Assembly: GCA_002751075.1 (NCBI GenBank)
Contig: NAOQ01000065.1
Span: 107,435 to 118,343 of the forward strand
Direction of reading: 5' to 3'
Origin: Ichthyophonus hoferi
Lineage: Eukaryota; Opisthokonta; Ichthyosporea; Ichthyophonida; Ichthyophonidae
DNA: 10,909 bases
Shown here: one piece after another, positions 8,153 to 10,909 of the stretch
Position numbering within the stretch: position 1 is the stretch's first letter
How the letters are laid out: each line of letters starts with the position of its first letter
Translations under genes and position numbers: made by a program
The notes under the pieces: model-generated
Told to the model about the DNA's origin: nothing
What the model saw: the letters and a program-made list of their open reading frames with translations, nothing else
Database searches by the model: none

Positions 8153-8299
8153 GTGCGAGCTCAATCATTCAGTGTTTAAATATTTACAAACTATAGATGG
8201 CTTATCTATAGACTTGTATATCTATTACCTTCTATGTATATAATATTTATGTTTATGGCCAGATAGTGTTGCAGGAATACAGTACATATATACCCTGTT

Positions 8300-8690
8300 T
8301 AGTTATGATAGTGTTATACTGTTATACTATAATGCTATCGTACTATTATACCATTATACTATTATACAATAATACTGTTATAATATAATGTCATTATGCC
8401 ATTATACCATTTTACTATTTAACTATTTTATTGTTATACTATTGTACTGTAATACTATATAGTACCATTATACCATTATACTGTTATAGTATTATATTAT
8501 TATACTATATCATTATTCTATTATCTTATTATACGATTATATAGTTATACTATTATGTTGTTTTATCATTCTACTATTCTACCATTCTACTATACTATTT
8601 TGTTATTATTCTGTCATACAAATATACTATTATGCCATTATATTATTGTCCCATTAGATTGTTATAGTAGTATAATATTATGCTATTCTG
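8300..8690. repeat. Degenerate TATTATAC-type array
   Basis: About 390 bases built from variants of the 8-11 base unit TACTATTATAC or TACCATTATAC, with drifting spacing. It is stop-dense in most frames. Confidence 0.8.
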
Positions 8691-8791
8691 ATATCAAGGT
8701 TCTGTGTGAGACAGATTAGAGACTCTTGATTCTGTAGTGATATTGAATAAAGAATATACTGTTTTTATCCTAAATTCTCTGCTTGCAATAG

Positions 8792-8813
8792 TCAGCTGCC
8801 ACCCTGAACATGG
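8792..8813 (+). other. Possible 22-nt cassette exon (would shift the frame)
   Basis: A long pyrimidine-rich acceptor with a branch-like CCTAAAT (ending GCTTGCAATAG at 8791) and a GTGAGA donor at 8814 enclose 22 nt. Since 22 is not a multiple of three, inclusion between 8152 and 9124 would break the frame that otherwise joins cleanly. It sits in a unique island (about 8690-8850) between two inverted AT-rich arrays. It could be an alternative (poison) exon, or mere splice-site resemblance. Confidence 0.2.
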
Positions 8814-8849
8814 GTGAGATAATTATCATACAGACTGCAATTGACATTA

Positions 8850-8965
8850 ATATAATAGTATAACAGTATAAATGAATAACGACACTGTAGTATAATCGTA
8901 TGATAGTATTGTAGTAGTATAGTATTACAGTATAGCTGTATAACTGTATAATAGTAGTATGATAA
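8850..8965. repeat. Degenerate GTATAATA-type array, inverted relative to 8300-8690
   Basis: Units such as GTATAATAGTA, AGTATAACAGTATA and GTATAACTGTATA are reverse complements of the units in the left array. The two arrays could form a long imperfect stem around 8690-8850. Confidence 0.65.
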
Positions 8966-9123
8966 GTATGATTGTATCGCTACACCACAATGAGATAATA
9001 ATTATAGTATAATGTTGTTAATTACTACACATACTATAGTAGACACTCAATATATGGCGGCTGGATATCAATTTTATACCTGATATATCATGTGTTATCT
9101 GATCTTTGATTTGTTATTTTCAG

Positions 9124-9184
9124 ATGGGGCTCCATCTATTGGTCTGCATACTCGATCATCCTATCAGAAAGATATACTAGCAAG
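9124..9184 (+). CDS. Host gene, candidate internal exon (61 nt)
   Basis: The acceptor TTTGTTATTTTCAG ends at 9123 and the donor GTATAC starts at 9185. In phase 1 it reads (D)GAPSIGLHTRSSYQKDILA(R), compact and protein-like. It enters in phase 1, as supplied by 8152, and leaves in phase 2, as needed by 10001 (AG+A gives Arg). An alternative frame (WGSIYWSAYS...) is open here but runs into a stop soon after 10001. Surrounding DNA is AT microsatellite, so the island stands out. No family recognised. Confidence 0.65.
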
Positions 9185-10000
9185 GTATACAGAGATAGCA
9201 TTATACTCATGTATATATGTATATATGTATGCATGTGGGTGTTTATATATTATATGTATACATATACACATTTAAATACACATGCCAATCGCATATTTTC
9301 CTATTAACATGGACCAATAGAACTTTTTCCCCCTTATCAATAGGATAGTAGATAGGTTAATCTCTATATGCATGATTATCCAATCGCATACATGTATACA
9401 TCTTTTATATCTTAATCTAATCTAATCAATACCTTTTACCCTATTAGTCATACCTATTACAGGAAAGGGTTGTTATGCTTCTATCCTATGCAAATTTGAA
9501 CAATATTATTTGCGCTAGTCTTGATTGATAATATATCATGCATTTCTAGACTAATCAACGTCAAACTATCCTTCTGAATTAATTATCAATTATATTAAAT
9601 ACTACTTAATTAGTCTGATTATTTTTGTTAAATTTGATATTATAATATTATTATAATTAAAAGCAGTAGTAATAATAATTGGGATTGCCACTAATTACCT
9701 AAATTATTTGCACCTATAACTATTAAGTATTAATTACAAAGATTAAGTACAAAAAGTAAAATTTAATTAATATATATACTAATTGAGTGATTTTGTTTTA
9801 ACCATAGGCTTAAGTATGCGCTTATATCCCTCATAAAGATACTAAATAAATCATTTAAAACCAAACAGTATAGCCTTCTAGCACTTATAATACAATAGTA
9901 CTTCCATCTCATTTACTATACCTGCTATATATATGTATATACACATACATACCATATATGTCAATGATACAATCTAAATCTATTTATATATTTCAATCAG
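9185..10000 (+). other. Candidate intron (816 nt)
   Basis: It runs from the GTATAC donor to the TTTCAATCAG acceptor, with phase 2 on both sides. AT-rich, with GTATAT/ATACAT runs at about 9210-9270 and 9926-9958. No coding island convinced me. Confidence 0.55.
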
Positions 10001-10348
10001 ATGGGAGGAGTCAAGGAAATTCCAATGTCTTATCCCTAACGACGATAATGAAGAGAGCACTCTAGATGGTACAGAGAGCCACGAGGACGATATTGATTGG
10101 GCCTTGAGAAGTCGCCAACAACTACATGCCGATCGGGATTGGGATTTAATATTAACCAATCAGGGTAAATCACTTTCTTTGGGCCGCCAACGGAATAGAG
10201 GTATTGAGGAGACAGAAAATTCAAATTTAGAATTTGAAAAGGCTTCGGGAAATGAGCTGAGCCAATTGAATGACGTAGATAGTACGATTAGCGATGGTGA
10301 TGGTGATGGAGCAAGGTCATTGGATACTCCGGCTAATATCAGACCTTT
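10001..10348 (+). CDS. Host gene, large candidate exon (acidic, hydrophilic region)
   Basis: The acceptor ATTTCAATCAG ends at 10000, and the frame fixed by the previous exon is open for the full length. It reads WEESRKFQCLIPNDDNEEST, then ...EDDIDWALRSRQQLHADRD, WDLILTNQGKSLSLGRQRN, an EETENSNLEFEKASGNE stretch and DSTISDGDGDGARS. The region is rich in Asp, Glu, Ser and Asn, probably largely disordered, with a more ordered Trp-containing centre. A GTATGT donor at 10349 ends the exon in phase 2. If that donor is not used, the frame runs 13 more codons to a stop at 10386-10388. GC content is clearly higher than in the flanks, supporting coding. It is a strong exon candidate of a host gene, but I do not recognise the family. 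Confidence 0.7.
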
Positions 10349-10909
10349 GTATGTATATCCCTTGTATTGGTTGTTAAGACATAGTTAGCGTATCGTTATT
10401 ACATAGTTATTATATAGTTATTGTGGTGTCTATTGATGGACTGGCTATAGCTTGATGTATATGTATATGTACGTGTATGACTATATATAGTTGTATGGTT
10501 ATATAGGTATGCATAAACACTATCATCCTTTAATATCATCGTAGGTACTATCACATCATCGTACTATCTTACATACATGCATACATACATACACCTATTT
10601 ATCTGCCTGGTACAGGTCATGTAAACACCGATTTCATCCTTTTCCCCTCTCCCGCATACTATATTTATAGATAACCTTTTCTTTTTCTCTTTCTCTATTT
10701 CTTTCTTGCGTATTTTATTGTTTATTAATGGAAGCCATACACATTTCAATTATAACTTTATAGTCCATTTTAACTTATTTCTCATGTTCTAATTGGCTCA
10801 AAGGACAGTATTTAAATTATAATGCTATAATATATATTATTGTATGTAAGGCAATATAGTTAAGATATTATGTTATGGTACTTAATGTGAAATATAATTT
10901 GAACATTTT
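10349..10909 (+). other. Probable intron, 3' end of gene model not resolved
   Basis: It starts with a GTATGT donor. AGs ending at 10545 (CATCGTAG) and about 10615 (CTGGTACAG) could accept in phase 2. From the first, the frame stays open for about 43 codons but crosses a TACATACA microsatellite; from the second, about 18 codons follow before a stop. Neither gives a convincing terminal exon. A minus-strand frame here (10564-10749) is low-complexity Lys/Glu sequence from a pyrimidine tract. Confidence 0.3.

Larger units (their letters stand above)
8153..9123 (+). other. Candidate intron (about 971 nt)
   Basis: It runs from the GTGCGA donor to the TTATTTTCAG acceptor, with phase 1 at both sides. 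It contains two AT-rich degenerate arrays in opposite orientation around a unique island holding an AATAAA-like motif (about 8746) and the 22-nt cassette candidate. Confidence 0.5.

Noticed and set aside
8300-8690. CRISPR-like or functional tandem array
   Set aside because: Units are degenerate, AT-only and without spacers: ordinary low-complexity satellite drift.
9090-9275. Whole 61-codon plus-strand frame as one gene
   Set aside because: Only the centre (9124-9184) is exon-like; both flanks are intron and microsatellite.
10036-10224. Minus-strand 62-codon frame
   Set aside because: Shadow of the strongly supported plus-strand exon 10001-10348.
10564-10749. Minus-strand 61-codon frame rich in Lys/Glu
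   Set aside because: Produced by translating a pyrimidine tract and TACATACA repeats, with no family resemblance.

Overview
This AT-rich (roughly 30% G+C by eye) window looks like nuclear DNA of an intron-bearing eukaryote. The signs are long AT/GTAT microsatellites, GT-AG splice signals, introns of about 0.2-1 kb, and at least two transposable-element families. I cannot name the species. Long introns full of GTAT/AT repeats fit several AT-rich animals, but nothing here is diagnostic. There is no sign of bacterial operons, rRNA, tRNA or CRISPR.

Left part (about 1-5150). An old, broken Ty1/copia LTR retrotransposon lies on the minus strand. Protease-like, GAG-pre-integrase, integrase, reverse transcriptase and RNase H remains follow each other from right to left, in normal copia order. 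A possible 3' LTR edge is near position 178 and runs off the window. Between that edge and the RNase H end sits an ~850-bp element bounded by 20-bp terminal inverted repeats (277-296 and 1109-1128, 19/20 matching). These begin CAGTGGTTAGC, as many hAT-superfamily ends do. It carries one unrecognised minus-strand reading frame and is most simply read as a non-autonomous DNA transposon inserted into the older fossil.

Right part (about 5830-10350 and on). Short, relatively GC-rich, stop-free islands with good splice signals line up on the plus strand. Reading phases agree across 5894-5923, 6088-6119 and 6659-6792, and again across 8086-8152, 9124-9184 and 10001-10348. I read these as one multi-exon host gene. 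Its product would have a short N-terminal segment, a folded-looking stretch in exon 3, and a hydrophilic, acidic, Ser/Asp/Glu-rich downstream region. I do not recognise the protein family. The link between 6792 and 8086 is unresolved; two candidate exons lie there (7013-7095 and 7634-7785). The gene probably continues past 10348 and may start left of 5834.

The introns hold microsatellites and two oppositely oriented TATTATAC-type arrays (8300-8690 and 8850-8965) that could pair around a unique island. I found no evidence for a coherent novel system. The best leads are the unrecognised multi-exon gene and the TIR-bounded element with its reading frame.
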